Shown in pieces: positions 53,301 through 60,925 of a stretch of 64,000 nucleotides of DNA (position 1 is its first letter; the number at the start of each line of letters is the position of its first letter). A program made the position numbers and the translations under genes. The notes under the pieces are model-generated. The model did not search any database. It had not been told where the DNA came from and saw nothing but the letters and a program-made list of their open reading frames with translations. Origin of the DNA: Acidimicrobiaceae bacterium. Its GTDB lineage: Bacteria; Actinomycetota; Acidimicrobiia; Acidimicrobiales; RAAP-2. The stretch lies in the NCBI GenBank assembly GCA_003152015.1, contig PLZF01000096.1, forward strand, positions 1 through 64,000, read 5' to 3'.

Positions 53301-53849
53301 CCCACCGAGCTCTTCAAAGAGGTCCGCCCGGACCAATGTGCATCCACCTGGGGCGACGAACACATCCCGGACTGCGTCGTGCTGCCCGTGGTCGATCTCG
53401 CTCGGTTGCACCCGGTCCACCACCGAACCGCCCTTGTCCACCGTCATGCCGACATGGAGCAGTCGGTCGGGATCGTCCCAACTCACCACCTTGGGGGAGA
53501 CGATCCCGGCATTGGAGCGGAACGCCTCTTCTACCAACAGGTGGACGGTATCGGGGAACAGCGCCACATCGTCGTGACAGAAAAGAAAGTACGAGGCGCC
53601 ATCGACCATCGATCGCACCTCGTTCGAAGTGGCTCCGTACCCTTTGTTCTCCTCGAAGCGGCGCACGTAGGCAGAAGGAAGCGCCGCGGCCACCCGGGCG
53701 GTGAGGTCTTCAGCACTCGCGCTGTCAAGGACCAATACCGACAGCTCGGCATAGTCCTGCGATCCGAGCGAAGCCAGCGTCTCATCGAACCACTGACCAG
53801 GGTCGTGGGCGATGACAACGGCGACGACCGGCGGGGCCAGTGTGTCCAT
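50358..53849 (-). CDS. Family 2 glycosyltransferase fused to a large membrane module
   Basis: 1163 residues. Residues 1-270 are a GT-A catalytic domain: VVAVVIAHDPGQWFDETLASL, a DxD-like YFLFCHDDVALFP, and GEDLDLCWRAQVVGA as the acceptor-side ED motif. After two hydrophobic segments near 290-310, residues 420-870 carry many membrane segments, followed by an extracytoplasmic domain and one last helix. A cytoplasmic linker with GGEAEGGFG sits between. Such giant GT2/membrane proteins pair with DUF5719 proteins in actinobacteria and are thought to build envelope polysaccharides. TAGCCT lies nine bases before ATG 53849. The donor sugar is not known. Confidence 0.88.
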   Translation of the reverse strand: MDTLAPPVVAVVIAHDPGQWFDETLASLGSQDYAELSVLVLDSASAEDLTARVAAALPSAYVRRFEENKGYGATSNEVRSMVDGASYFLFCHDDVALFPDTVHLLVEEAFRSNAGIVSPKVVSWDDPDRLLHVGMTVDKGGSVVDRVQPSEIDHGQHDAVRDVFVAPGGCTLVRADLFEELGGFDPTIVALGEDLDLCWRAQVVGARIIVVPDARVRHREELASGSRPIADSLVAVPGEHRHHPVTLQELQRRHELHVVFKCYGAFHLLRVVPQIILLTLGELIVATVAGNRSRVRAVLEAWRWNLHHLGITRRQRKEVQSHRRLSDKEIRLLQVAGSARLSAYARRVFQFGFRGAHVDELEASGGEAEGGFGSVLDDLVETDNGVGSDQPAPPNDAWAAEKAPSSRGQLGGWARLLSWLAAAFVVGVGSRSLLSGAIPSIGQFVPFPSWSSTIVQFAAGWHPSGVGSIAPASPAFVLVGAVGTVFIGAMGLTQKVLIFGCIPLGAWGMVRLVRPFGSPRASLVAGIVYLAVPIPYNALALGRLGALAVYAGAPWVFGHLFRFTRIAPFAPVLGPDRSGVHANKAKRGSGRRRTALDPTVPTGRRWLARHRTLRSLLLLGVLEAVLISFVPAAAFVVVLAGVAVALSSCVLGELTSATRALWLALGSTVVAGVLCLPWLIGVVSAGGGAISVFGVAGPTAGAASWGNLLQFSVGPIGNSPLTWAFGVAALLPLLLGRNARFGWAGRCWSIAMVFWFVAWVVGRGWTGSLAIDPAVLLGPAAVAISMAIGLGIAAFEEDLRATTFGWKQLATAAAAAAMVLGAFPTLASALPGRWDLPQNDFSQTLAWMHAKTADGAFRVLWLGDARALNQGSWSAGDGLAYATSEDGTPDASWLWNATGPGPAATLANAVNQARSGQTDQLGSMLAVAGVRYVVKVTALAPVISLVQSPTEYPIPADLTPALAHQLDLQSVFTETGISVYENTAWLPERSAVASSSRTAGAAEAAIANGSPGAPDVLGTATGAPIVPGAVPVLPGPAASRSYQGTIPAGTVLSALAPAGRWSLTSSDGTTYPMSAAFGWAGQYHVAGGGRATLRFNGNLWAPLSVGYELVLWLLVAGALRERRGIVRPWLQSVLLRRRRRSEPRPIAELDFEPEADQFGGLEE

Positions 53850-53944
53850 CAGGGTCAGAGGCTACCGGCCCAATCGAGCCTCAGGAGAAATCCCGTGGTC
53901 AGCACCATAATTTGGCGCCACCCACCAAATTGCTGCGTGAGTGC

Positions 53945-53973
53945 TTGCAAATGTTTATCAGATCACATACACT
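53945..53973 (+). promoter_or_regulatory. Sigma-70-type promoter for the small helical protein gene
   Basis: TTGCAA and TACACT with a 17-bp spacer, matching the -35/-10 consensus at four of six positions each. It lies in a locally AT-rich stretch 64 bp upstream of ATG 54038, so this gene has a 5' leader and uses a Shine-Dalgarno. Confidence 0.5.
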
Positions 53974-54037
53974 TGTATCTATCAGCACGCAGCCCACACC
54001 GACTGCGTACAGAAACATCTATCGCAGGGAGATGAAC

Positions 54038-54418
54038 ATGCCAGAGATCAATACGAATATCAACAAAGCAGCCCAGGACCTCGCCAACGTGGCAAAGGAT
54101 GCCACCTACGTGGTCATCGGCGCAGGCGTCCTCGGTTTCCAGAAGGCCCAAGTGCAGCGCCAGGATCTTCTCAAGCGCCTCGGCGATCCCAAAGTTGAGG
54201 TCGGGAGCCGAATCCAGGGCGTTCGTTCCGACCTGAGTGGTGCGATCCACACGGTGGATGCCCAACTCGAGGACCTTATTTCCAAGGTTGAAGCCACATT
54301 CGCTCCGTTCGAGGACCGTCTGCCCACCCCGGCCCGTGACCTGGCCAAGCAGGTACATGTCCAGGCCAAGGAGACCCGCTCGCAGATCCGCCATCGGATC
54401 CTGACCGTCGCTGGTTGA
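54038..54418 (+). CDS. Small helical protein of unknown function
   Basis: 126 residues from ATG 54038, chosen because AGGGAG lies six bases upstream; ATG 54032 would be too close. Residues 18-40 (ATYVVIGAGVLGFQKAQVQRQD) are mildly hydrophobic and Ala/Val/Gly-rich; the rest is amphipathic and predicted helical (QLEDLISKVEATFAPFEDRL, RDLAKQVHVQAKETRSQIRHR), rich in Lys/Arg toward the C-terminus. It vaguely recalls heparin-binding haemagglutinin-like or phasin-like proteins, but I cannot assign a family. It has its own promoter and is followed by a strong hairpin. Confidence 0.7.
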   Translation: MPEINTNINKAAQDLANVAKDATYVVIGAGVLGFQKAQVQRQDLLKRLGDPKVEVGSRIQGVRSDLSGAIHTVDAQLEDLISKVEATFAPFEDRLPTPARDLAKQVHVQAKETRSQIRHRILTVAG

Positions 54419-54528
54419 CGGTCCACATTGCGACGGCGACAGACCTCCCCCGGTCGTCGCCGGCGCCGGCCTCGCCCCTTATGGGGTTTGCAGGCCAATA
54501 CGGGCCGGATACCCCCCTTTCCGGTCCG

Positions 54529-54565
54529 GTGAAGAACGGTCCGCCTCGTGCGGGCCGTTCTTCAC
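54529..54565 (+). terminator. Strong 16-bp hairpin, likely terminator of the small gene
   Basis: Left arm 54529-54544 and right arm 54550-54565 pair over 16 bp with one G-T wobble, around loop ctcgt. There is no T-tract, as expected for U-less terminators in GC-rich genomes. Its position shows that translation of the next gene starts downstream of it. Confidence 0.7.
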
Positions 54566-54615
54566 GTCAGGGATTCTCAGGATTCTCCCAGGTGCGCCAG
54601 GCAAAATCTGGCTCC

Positions 54616-56217
54616 ATGCGGCCTGACGGTAACGATGACGGTGACGGTGACCGTGGCGGCTCGGACGATTCGCCGCCTGTCGGGGCGCATCTAGCAACCG
54701 GTGCCGACCCAGACGACGTACCTACCACCGGTGAGTCGTTGACCAAGTGGCGGATACCCAGGCGACGGTTCCTCATCGCCGCCGGGGTGGGTGCCGTGGC
54801 CCTGGCCGCCGCCGGGTACGGGATCGACGACTGGATCACCTCCGGGCCGCCGGCGCCGCTCTTTCACTCGCATCCCGACCTCGCTCCGGCGACCGTGAAC
54901 GTGGCCGTTCCCGCCGAGGGCACCGCGCCCGGCTACCTCTTCCTCACACCTGCCGCCGGTCCGGACCAGTACGGGCCGATGATCGTCGACAACTTCGGGC
55001 AGCTGGTCTGGTTCCGCCAGATCGTGCCGGCGCCCATGCAGGTCGCCACCAACCTCGAGGTGCAGCAACTGGACGGGGAGCCCGTGCTGACCTGGTGGGA
55101 GGGGACAATTCTCATCCCCGAGGGTTACGGCCGAGGTGCGTACGTCATCGCCGACACCTCCTACCGGGAGATCACCCGGGTGTATGCCGGCAACGGACTC
55201 TCCGGCGACCTTCACGAGTTCACCCTCACTCCCGAGGGCACTGCGCTCTTCATAATCTATCGGAGCCAGAACGCCGACCTGTCAGCCATCGGAGGCCCCA
55301 AGCAGGGCACCTTGCTCAACTCCCTGCTTCAGGAAGTCGATGTCAAGACGGGTCAAGTGCTGTTCGAGTGGGACCCACTCCAGCACATTTCCCTGGACGA
55401 GTCGTACCAACCGGCATCGGCCATCCCCGCCAATGGCAATCAGTACGACTGGCTCCATCTGAACTCCATCGACGTCGACATTGACGGCAACCTCCTGATC
55501 TCGGCCCGCCACACCTGGGCGGTCTACAAGATCGACCGGAAGACCGGGGACGTCATCTGGCGGCTTAATGGAAAGCGCAGCGACTTCGAGGTCGGGCTCG
55601 GCGTCGCCTTCGAATACCAGCACTGTGCCCGTCGCGCTCCCGACGGTACGTTGACCCTCTTCGACGACGGGTCGGCACCTCCCCAGGTCGCACCCCGCTC
55701 ACGAGGCATCAATCTCTCCCTCAACGAGACCACCATGCGTGCCGAACTCGTACACGAGTACTTTCCCGACCCCATCGTGACGTCCACCAGCCAGGGGAGT
55801 GTCCAAAACCTGTCCAACGGGAACGTCCTGGTCGGGTGGGGATCGGCTCCCTCTGTCTCCGAGTACACGTCAGATGGTCGGCTCCTCTTCGACCTCGCCC
55901 TTGCCGAGGGCGTCATCTCGTACCGAGCCTTCCGGTTTCCATGGGTCGGCCGTCCCGAAGGCCGACCAGCCATCGCTGCCCATGGGGGCGACAACGGCCA
56001 AGTTGTCGTGTATGCCAGCTGGAACGGTGCCACCGAGGTGGTGGCCTGGCAGGTGATGGCCGGGCCGACCGGTAGTTCGCTCAGCCCGGTGGCCGTCGTC
56101 CCCAAGCAGGGATTCGAGACGACGGCCACGGTCACCACCGGTCATCCAACGGTGGCGGTGGCTGCTCTCGACCAGGGTCACCAGGTCCTCGGTACTTCCG
56201 CCACCGTCACCGTGTGA
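54616..56217 (+). CDS. Tat-exported arylsulfotransferase-like (ASST) protein
   Basis: 533 residues from ATG 54616. A hydrophilic start of about 45 residues leads to a twin-arginine motif and hydrophobic core, IPRRRFLIAAGVGAVALAAAGYGI, so export in folded form is likely. The mature part shows repeated beta-propeller-like blades (DVKTGQVLFEWDPLQHI, DWLHLNSIDVDIDGNLLISARHTWAVYKIDRKTGDVIWRLNGKRSDF), the arylsulfotransferase (ASST, PF14269) pattern. Similar actinobacterial proteins are of unproven activity. AAATCT six bases before ATG and the hairpin upstream favour this start over 54415. Confidence 0.84.
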   Translation: MRPDGNDDGDGDRGGSDDSPPVGAHLATGADPDDVPTTGESLTKWRIPRRRFLIAAGVGAVALAAAGYGIDDWITSGPPAPLFHSHPDLAPATVNVAVPAEGTAPGYLFLTPAAGPDQYGPMIVDNFGQLVWFRQIVPAPMQVATNLEVQQLDGEPVLTWWEGTILIPEGYGRGAYVIADTSYREITRVYAGNGLSGDLHEFTLTPEGTALFIIYRSQNADLSAIGGPKQGTLLNSLLQEVDVKTGQVLFEWDPLQHISLDESYQPASAIPANGNQYDWLHLNSIDVDIDGNLLISARHTWAVYKIDRKTGDVIWRLNGKRSDFEVGLGVAFEYQHCARRAPDGTLTLFDDGSAPPQVAPRSRGINLSLNETTMRAELVHEYFPDPIVTSTSQGSVQNLSNGNVLVGWGSAPSVSEYTSDGRLLFDLALAEGVISYRAFRFPWVGRPEGRPAIAAHGGDNGQVVVYASWNGATEVVAWQVMAGPTGSSLSPVAVVPKQGFETTATVTTGHPTVAVAALDQGHQVLGTSATVTV

Positions 56218-56250
56218 TCACCGGTACGACCGCCGAATACTACGTCTTGC

Positions 56251-56273
56251 ATTACTACGTATTACGTAGTAAT
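56251..56273. promoter_or_regulatory. Palindromic operator of the PadR gene
   Basis: ATTACTACGT (56251-56260), a 3-bp centre ATT, and its exact reverse complement (56264-56273). A further half-site aatactacgt lies at 56236-56245. The palindrome overlaps the proposed -10 box of the downstream PadR gene, fitting autorepression. Confidence 0.75.
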
Positions 56274-56275
56274 GT
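56270..56275 (+). promoter_or_regulatory. -10 box of the PadR gene, inside the operator edge
   Basis: TAATGT ends six bases before ATC 56282, the same spacing as other leaderless starts here. Its first four bases belong to the operator palindrome. Confidence 0.45.
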
Positions 56276-56281
56276 GTCTCC

Positions 56282-56653
56282 ATCGCACGAACCAACGGCA
56301 CTGCGTCTCATCGGCCCAACGATCCCCCGATCCTGATCCTCACCAGCCTGGCCGACGGCCCCAAACACGGGCATGCCCTATCCAAGGACATCGAAGGATT
56401 TGCCGGGGTGGTTCTGGGACCCGGCGCCCTTTACGGGGCCATCACCCGATTGGAGGAGCGAGGTCTGATCGAGCCGCTCGAGTCCGATGACCGTCGGCGT
56501 CCTTATCGGATCTCGGCGGCAGGATCCGCCTACCTCTCTGAAGCGGTGGGCAACATGCAACGCTTGGCTGACGAGGGTGCCCGCCGACTGGCTGTGGCGA
56601 ACCAAGTGACCGCACCCCGGCGGGTTCCGAGAATCGCCGGGAGCCAGGCATGA
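56282..56653 (+). CDS. PadR-family transcriptional regulator (start codon non-canonical)
   Basis: About 123 residues. PPILILTSLADGPKHGHALSKDIEGFAGVVLGPGALYGAITRLEERGLIEPLESDDRRRPYRISAAGSAYLSEAV is the PadR winged-helix signature (L-----HGYEL, GTLY--L-RLE--GLI, R-YR-T--G). The frame has no ATG, GTG or TTG between its upstream stop (56270-56272) and GTG 56408, which would remove half the DNA-binding domain. ATC 56282 fits the leaderless spacing; ATG 56272 is in another frame. A sequencing error or mutation cannot be excluded. The downstream membrane-protein gene, 31 bp away, is its likely target. Confidence 0.72.
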   Translation: MARTNGTASHRPNDPPILILTSLADGPKHGHALSKDIEGFAGVVLGPGALYGAITRLEERGLIEPLESDDRRRPYRISAAGSAYLSEAVGNMQRLADEGARRLAVANQVTAPRRVPRIAGSQA

Positions 56654-56684
56654 GGACCGGCGACATGCGGAGGAAAAGGACCCG

Positions 56685-57608
56685 GTGAGCCGGTCCATGC
56701 TCCGGTGGTATCCCGCCAGCTGGCGCGATCGTTACGGTGCCGAGCTCGATGCCATGATCGAGGACAGTCTCGAAGGCGAACAACCGACAGTGCACTTCCG
56801 GTGGTCGATCATGCGGGCCGGGTTGTCCGAACGCCTGCGCGGTGCCGGCCTCATCGGCGACACCGCCCCCCCGTCGGGGCGGATCCGGGGCGGCGCATTC
56901 ACGGTTCTCTGTGGTTGGTTGCTCTTCGTCATCCCTGGCATTGTCTTCGCAAAGCTCAGCGAGCACTGGGAAGCCGTGACTCCACGGAGTTCCCAACATC
57001 TCCCTGCCATCTCGTTCAACCTGGTGCAGGTGCTTGCCGGGCTGTGCGTTGTCGCCGTCCTGCTGGGGATGACCAGTGTCCTCCCTGCCTTCGTCCGCTT
57101 CGTGAAGGACGGGGGTTGGCCGGCCATCCGCCGCCAGGTGGGATGGGCAGCGGTGGCCACTGTGGCCATGGTGGCCGTATCGGTCACCATCGTGATCTGG
57201 GCCCACCACCTTCCGGCCCACCTCCGTAATGGGGGCTCGGCGCCCTACAAACTCCTGGGCGTGGCCTGGATGCTCTTGTTCGCCGCCACCCTTTTCACCT
57301 GGTCGACGGCGGCCATCGCCGCCACCCGCCGCCTGACGCTCGGGACGCGTCAGCTCAAGGTGGCCGGATCACTGGCCATCGCCGTAGCCCTGTCAATGCC
57401 GATCATGACGGCGGCCGCGGCGATCTGGTGGGGATCGATAGCGGCGGCCGCTCCCTGGTTCTTCTCCGGTGCACCCACCGGAAGCCCTTCCTCGCCATGG
57501 GTGGCTTCCCTGCTTGGCGCGCTCATCGTGATGACCCTGGCCTCGGTTGTGGGCGTGGCTGGGCTCCTTCGGGTGACCGGCTCGTGGCGGTCTCTGCGTA
57601 CCGTCTGA
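56685..57608 (+). CDS. PadR-associated multi-pass membrane protein
   Basis: 307 residues from GTG 56685, with AGGAAAAGGA upstream as a plausible Shine-Dalgarno. The cytoplasmic start MSRSMLRWYPASWRDRYGAELDAMIEDSLEGEQP is typical of actinobacterial membrane proteins encoded after PadR regulators. Seven hydrophobic segments follow between residues 70 and 300. Function is unknown; such partners are thought to respond to envelope stress, which is inference. It is co-transcribed with PadR and convergent with the rmd-like gene. Confidence 0.75.
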   Translation: MSRSMLRWYPASWRDRYGAELDAMIEDSLEGEQPTVHFRWSIMRAGLSERLRGAGLIGDTAPPSGRIRGGAFTVLCGWLLFVIPGIVFAKLSEHWEAVTPRSSQHLPAISFNLVQVLAGLCVVAVLLGMTSVLPAFVRFVKDGGWPAIRRQVGWAAVATVAMVAVSVTIVIWAHHLPAHLRNGGSAPYKLLGVAWMLLFAATLFTWSTAAIAATRRLTLGTRQLKVAGSLAIAVALSMPIMTAAAAIWWGSIAAAAPWFFSGAPTGSPSSPWVASLLGALIVMTLASVVGVAGLLRVTGSWRSLRTV

Positions 57609-57656
57609 ACGACGGCAATCGGGGCAGAGTAGAGACCGCAGCCGGTTGGCCCCGAT

Positions 57657-58556
57657 TCAGTCGGTGCGATCGCGCCAGTACGCCAACACGTCGGCCAAAG
57701 TTTCCCCCAGGGAGATCTTGGGCTCCCAACCGGTGGCGCTCTGCAACCGGGTGGGATCACCCCGAAGCACCGGTACTTCCACCGGGCGCATCAGGGTGGG
57801 GTCGGTCTCGAATCTGAGTGAGGCGCCGGTCAACGCCAGCAACTCGTCGGCGATAGATTTGATCTCCACGTCCCGGCCCGAACACACGTTGTAAACGACT
57901 CCGGGCTCCCCTGACTCGATCAGCATCCGATAGGCCCGCACCACATCTCGAACATCGGTGAAGTCACGTCGAGCCGACAGGTTCCCCACCGGAATGGCAC
58001 TGGCCCCTTTGCGCTCGGCGTCAACCATGCGCTTGGTCAATGCCGGCACTGCGAAGTCGGGTGTTTGCCCCGGCCCGATGTGATTGAACGGCCTTACCGT
58101 GACGACGGACTGTCCATAGCCAAGGAATGCCTGCTCCACCAGGGCCTCGGCCGCCAGCTTGCTGGCGGCATACGGGGTGAGCGGGGCGGTGGGCGAGTCC
58201 TCGCGAAGCGGAAGACGCGACGGGTCGGTCACGGCTCCATAGACCTCGGCAGAGCTGGTTACCAGCACCCGCGGATTTGACCCGCATTCCCGGGCCGCAG
58301 CCAGCAGGATGGCGGTGCCTATCACGTTGACCTGGAGCACCTGGAGGGGCTCGTCCCACGACTTCCCCACGTGGGTGAGCGCAGCCAAGTGATAGATGGC
58401 GTCAGGCGCAGCGGCGGTGAGGGCAGTGAGCACCGCAGGTGGGTCGGTGATGTCCACTTCCCTGTCGATGACGACGACGTCGTCGCCGAGTTCACGAAGA
58501 TGGGCGGCAAGCCAGTGGCCTACAAATCCCCGACCGCCGGTAATGAGGGAGCGCAC
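57657..58556 (-). CDS. NAD(P)-dependent sugar-nucleotide reductase (Rmd-like)
   Basis: 299-residue short-chain dehydrogenase of the extended type. SLITGGRGFVGHWLAAHL is the nucleotide-binding motif, the catalytic SSAEVYG and YAASK (Tyr-x-x-x-Lys) are present, and VRPFNHIGPGQTPDFAVPALTKRMVDAE resembles GDP-6-deoxy-D-lyxo-4-hexulose reductase (Rmd), which makes GDP-D-rhamnose. A GDP-mannose 4,6-dehydratase (gmd) is not in the window, so the exact sugar is uncertain. GTG 58556 has TAGGGT eight bases upstream. It is followed upstream on the same strand by three GT4 genes. Confidence 0.85.
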   Translation of the reverse strand: MRSLITGGRGFVGHWLAAHLRELGDDVVVIDREVDITDPPAVLTALTAAAPDAIYHLAALTHVGKSWDEPLQVLQVNVIGTAILLAAARECGSNPRVLVTSSAEVYGAVTDPSRLPLREDSPTAPLTPYAASKLAAEALVEQAFLGYGQSVVTVRPFNHIGPGQTPDFAVPALTKRMVDAERKGASAIPVGNLSARRDFTDVRDVVRAYRMLIESGEPGVVYNVCSGRDVEIKSIADELLALTGASLRFETDPTLMRPVEVPVLRGDPTRLQSATGWEPKISLGETLADVLAYWRDRTD

Positions 58557-58602
58557 GTCGGGTCACCCTACTGGGTCAGGTGCGTGTCCCCTGCCAGAGC
58601 CC

Positions 58603-59820
58603 TTAACTCCGGGCCGCCAGGCGATAGGCCTCCATGTGCTTGCCGGCGCTGGCGGCCCAGGTATGCCGGGCGGCGATGTCCAACCCCCGTTGCCTACGCT
58701 CGGCGTCAGGTCCATTCCCGGCCAGTACCCCGTCAAGCGCCTCACTGAGAGCAACCACATCCCCCGGTGGAACCAGGGTCGCCGAGTCCCCGGTGACTTC
58801 CTCCATGGCGGATCCTGACGTGGTGATCAAGGGAGCACCACACGCCATGGCCTCCAACGCCGGAAGGCCGAATCCTTCACATAACGCCGGGTAGACCACC
58901 GCCACAGCCGCGCGGAACAATGCCGGGATGATGTCGTCCTTCACATACCCGGTGCGGATGATGCGACTCCTCATCCCTGACGCGGCGACGGCTTCCTCCA
59001 CTTGCGACGCTCCCCAGCCGGCCCCACCCGCCAGAACCAGTCGAGCCTCGGGATGGCGATCGGCCACCCGGGCGAAGGCATCCACCAGGGTCGGCACATC
59101 CTTACGAGGCTCGAGGGTGCCGACAAAGACGAGAAATGGCGTTCCGTCACCGAGTCGGCCGGACCCGCCGGCCGTACCGGCACCTCCAGCTCCTCCGGGC
59201 CCCCGGGCCCTCGTGCTGCCGATTTCCAACTCGGACAGCCGCGCCGCGTCCGATCCGGGCGCGGATTCGACAGGACGGAAGCGATCGAGATCGACCCCAT
59301 GGTGGGCCACCACCACGTCGCCATCCACCTGGCACCACCGGGCCAACTCGTCGGCCGTCGCCTGGCTCGGACACACCACCACCGCCGCCCGTCGGGCAGC
59401 TACCCTGATCGCCCGTTGGAACAACAACACCTTTGAGCGCTCGTGCCATTGCGGGGCTTCGAAGAAGCTCAGATCGTGAATGGTCACCACTGCCGGCACC
59501 TTCGAATGCTCCGGCATCGTGTAGTGGGGTCCGTGATGGACCGCCACCGCCTGGTGTTTGAGCAGCGAAGGGAGCCGGATCTGTTCCCAGGCGAGCCGCA
59601 GCGGCCGAAGCTCCGGTGCAACTGTGGAGACACCGCTTCCCGGGGCCACGGCTCTCCAGCGGGAGCCATCCCGGCGTCTGGCGACAACCAGCAGTTCGAC
59701 GTCAGATCGCTGGTCCAGAGCCTGTGCCAATTGGAGGGTGTACTGGCCGGCCCCGACCGGATTGGTCGGCACTGCTGTCACGTCCAGCGACAGGTGCAAC
59801 CGGTCAACCACGGTGACCAC
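58603..59820 (-). CDS. Family 4 glycosyltransferase (first of three)
   Basis: 405-residue GT-B retaining glycosyltransferase. LSLDVTAVPTNPVGAGQYTLQLAQAL opens the N-domain; VFVGTLEPRKDVPTLVDAFARV and YPALCEGFGLPALEAMACGAPLITTSGSAMEEV (the E-x7-E motif) mark the C-domain. Between the N- and C-domains a Gly/Ala-rich insert, ARGPGGAGGAGTAGGSGRLG, lengthens the linker. Its start overlaps the next GT4 gene's end by 17 bp. It probably transfers mannose, rhamnose or similar sugars to envelope glycans; donor and acceptor are unknown. Gene order on the minus strand is GT4c, GT4b, GT4a, then rmd. Confidence 0.9.
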   Translation of the reverse strand: MVTVVDRLHLSLDVTAVPTNPVGAGQYTLQLAQALDQRSDVELLVVARRRDGSRWRAVAPGSGVSTVAPELRPLRLAWEQIRLPSLLKHQAVAVHHGPHYTMPEHSKVPAVVTIHDLSFFEAPQWHERSKVLLFQRAIRVAARRAAVVVCPSQATADELARWCQVDGDVVVAHHGVDLDRFRPVESAPGSDAARLSELEIGSTRARGPGGAGGAGTAGGSGRLGDGTPFLVFVGTLEPRKDVPTLVDAFARVADRHPEARLVLAGGAGWGASQVEEAVAASGMRSRIIRTGYVKDDIIPALFRAAVAVVYPALCEGFGLPALEAMACGAPLITTSGSAMEEVTGDSATLVPPGDVVALSEALDGVLAGNGPDAERRQRGLDIAARHTWAASAGKHMEAYRLAARS

Positions 59821-60925
59821 CGTGCTTGGCGGCTGCCACCTCGTCCCACACCGAGACGTGACTACGGGCGATCACCGACCAGCGGAGCTCGGCGGCCCGG
59901 TGGCGACCTGCCAGCTCGAGCCGGGCGCGCACGGCGGTGTCGGTGGCCACCGTCAGGAGCCCGGAAGCGATGGAGTCGGAATCTTGGGGATCGACTTCGA
60001 ACGCCGCCCCAGCCGTGCTCGGCAGCGGACTCGCCACCACCGGGGTGCCGAACACCATGGCCTCGACAGGGGGGAGCCCGAACCCTTCGATGAGAGGCAC
60101 ATACGCCAGCAATCGGGTCATCGAATAGAGGGCCGACAGCTCCCCGGGGCTGACCATCCCGGCGAACACCACGCCAGGTTCGGGATTGACCCGCTCGCCC
60201 CATCCGGTCGGGCCCACCAACACCAGTGACCACGGCTCGGGTAAGGATCCTCGGATCCGGCGGTACGCCTCGGTGAGCCGAACCAGGTTCTTACGCGGCT
60301 CAAGGGTGCCGACACTCAGCAAAAATGGCCCGTGCACCCCGAGCCGCTCCAACAGCGCGGCTCCCGCCTCCAGATCGGGCGGGGGAAGATGGTCACATCC
60401 CATCGGGATCACTCTGATGGCACCTCGGGGCGCTCCAGCCTCTTCGAGGTCGGATGCCACCTCCTCGGCGGACACGATGAACCGTTCAGCCCGACGCAGC
60501 GCTCGTTGCAGCGCGGCTTCGTGCCAGGTCCTCCCCCGGGGCGGATAGGCGTCGGGAAGCCGACGCCACAACAGGTCATGAACCGTAGAGACCAGCGCGG
60601 CGTCTCCCGGCTCGAGGGTGGCCAGCGAAACGGCGTGAACCACATCAAATCCGGTGGGGGGGCGCAACACACCCCGATCCCACGCCCGGGTCAACGCCGG
60701 ACCCGGAAGCACCGAACTGCGCACCGGGTAGCCGTGCGCGGCAAGTGGATCCCCCCCTCCCGAACCCCTCCGGCCCGGGCGACTGGCCAGCAGCTCAACC
60801 TCGGGCGCCTCACCCGGATCGAGCTCGCCAAGCCCCTGCATGAGACCGCGGGCATAGGTGCCGATCCCACCAGGGGTGGACCTCCGCAGCTGTTCCACCA
60901 CCATCAACACCCGGGTCCGCGTCAT
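59804..60925 (-). CDS. Family 4 glycosyltransferase (second of three)
   Basis: 373 residues from ATG 60925. TRVLMVVEQLRRSTPGGIGTYARGLMQGL, LSVGTLEPRKNLVRLTEAYRRI and YVPLIEGFGLPPVEAMVFGTPVVASPLPST show the GT-B fold with the E-x7-E motif. It lacks the Gly/Ala or Ser-Pro linker seen in its two neighbours. ATG overlaps the GT4c stop (ATGA), so the two are translationally coupled. The longer frame to 60994 overlaps GT4c and is not used. Specificity is unknown. Confidence 0.9.
   Translation of the reverse strand: MTRTRVLMVVEQLRRSTPGGIGTYARGLMQGLGELDPGEAPEVELLASRPGRRGSGGGDPLAAHGYPVRSSVLPGPALTRAWDRGVLRPPTGFDVVHAVSLATLEPGDAALVSTVHDLLWRRLPDAYPPRGRTWHEAALQRALRRAERFIVSAEEVASDLEEAGAPRGAIRVIPMGCDHLPPPDLEAGAALLERLGVHGPFLLSVGTLEPRKNLVRLTEAYRRIRGSLPEPWSLVLVGPTGWGERVNPEPGVVFAGMVSPGELSALYSMTRLLAYVPLIEGFGLPPVEAMVFGTPVVASPLPSTAGAAFEVDPQDSDSIASGLLTVATDTAVRARLELAGRHRAAELRWSVIARSHVSVWDEVAAAKHGGHRG

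Noticed and set aside
56272-56490. Open frame from ATG 56272 as the gene here
   Set aside because: It is in another frame from the PadR sequence, Arg/His-rich and has no family resemblance.
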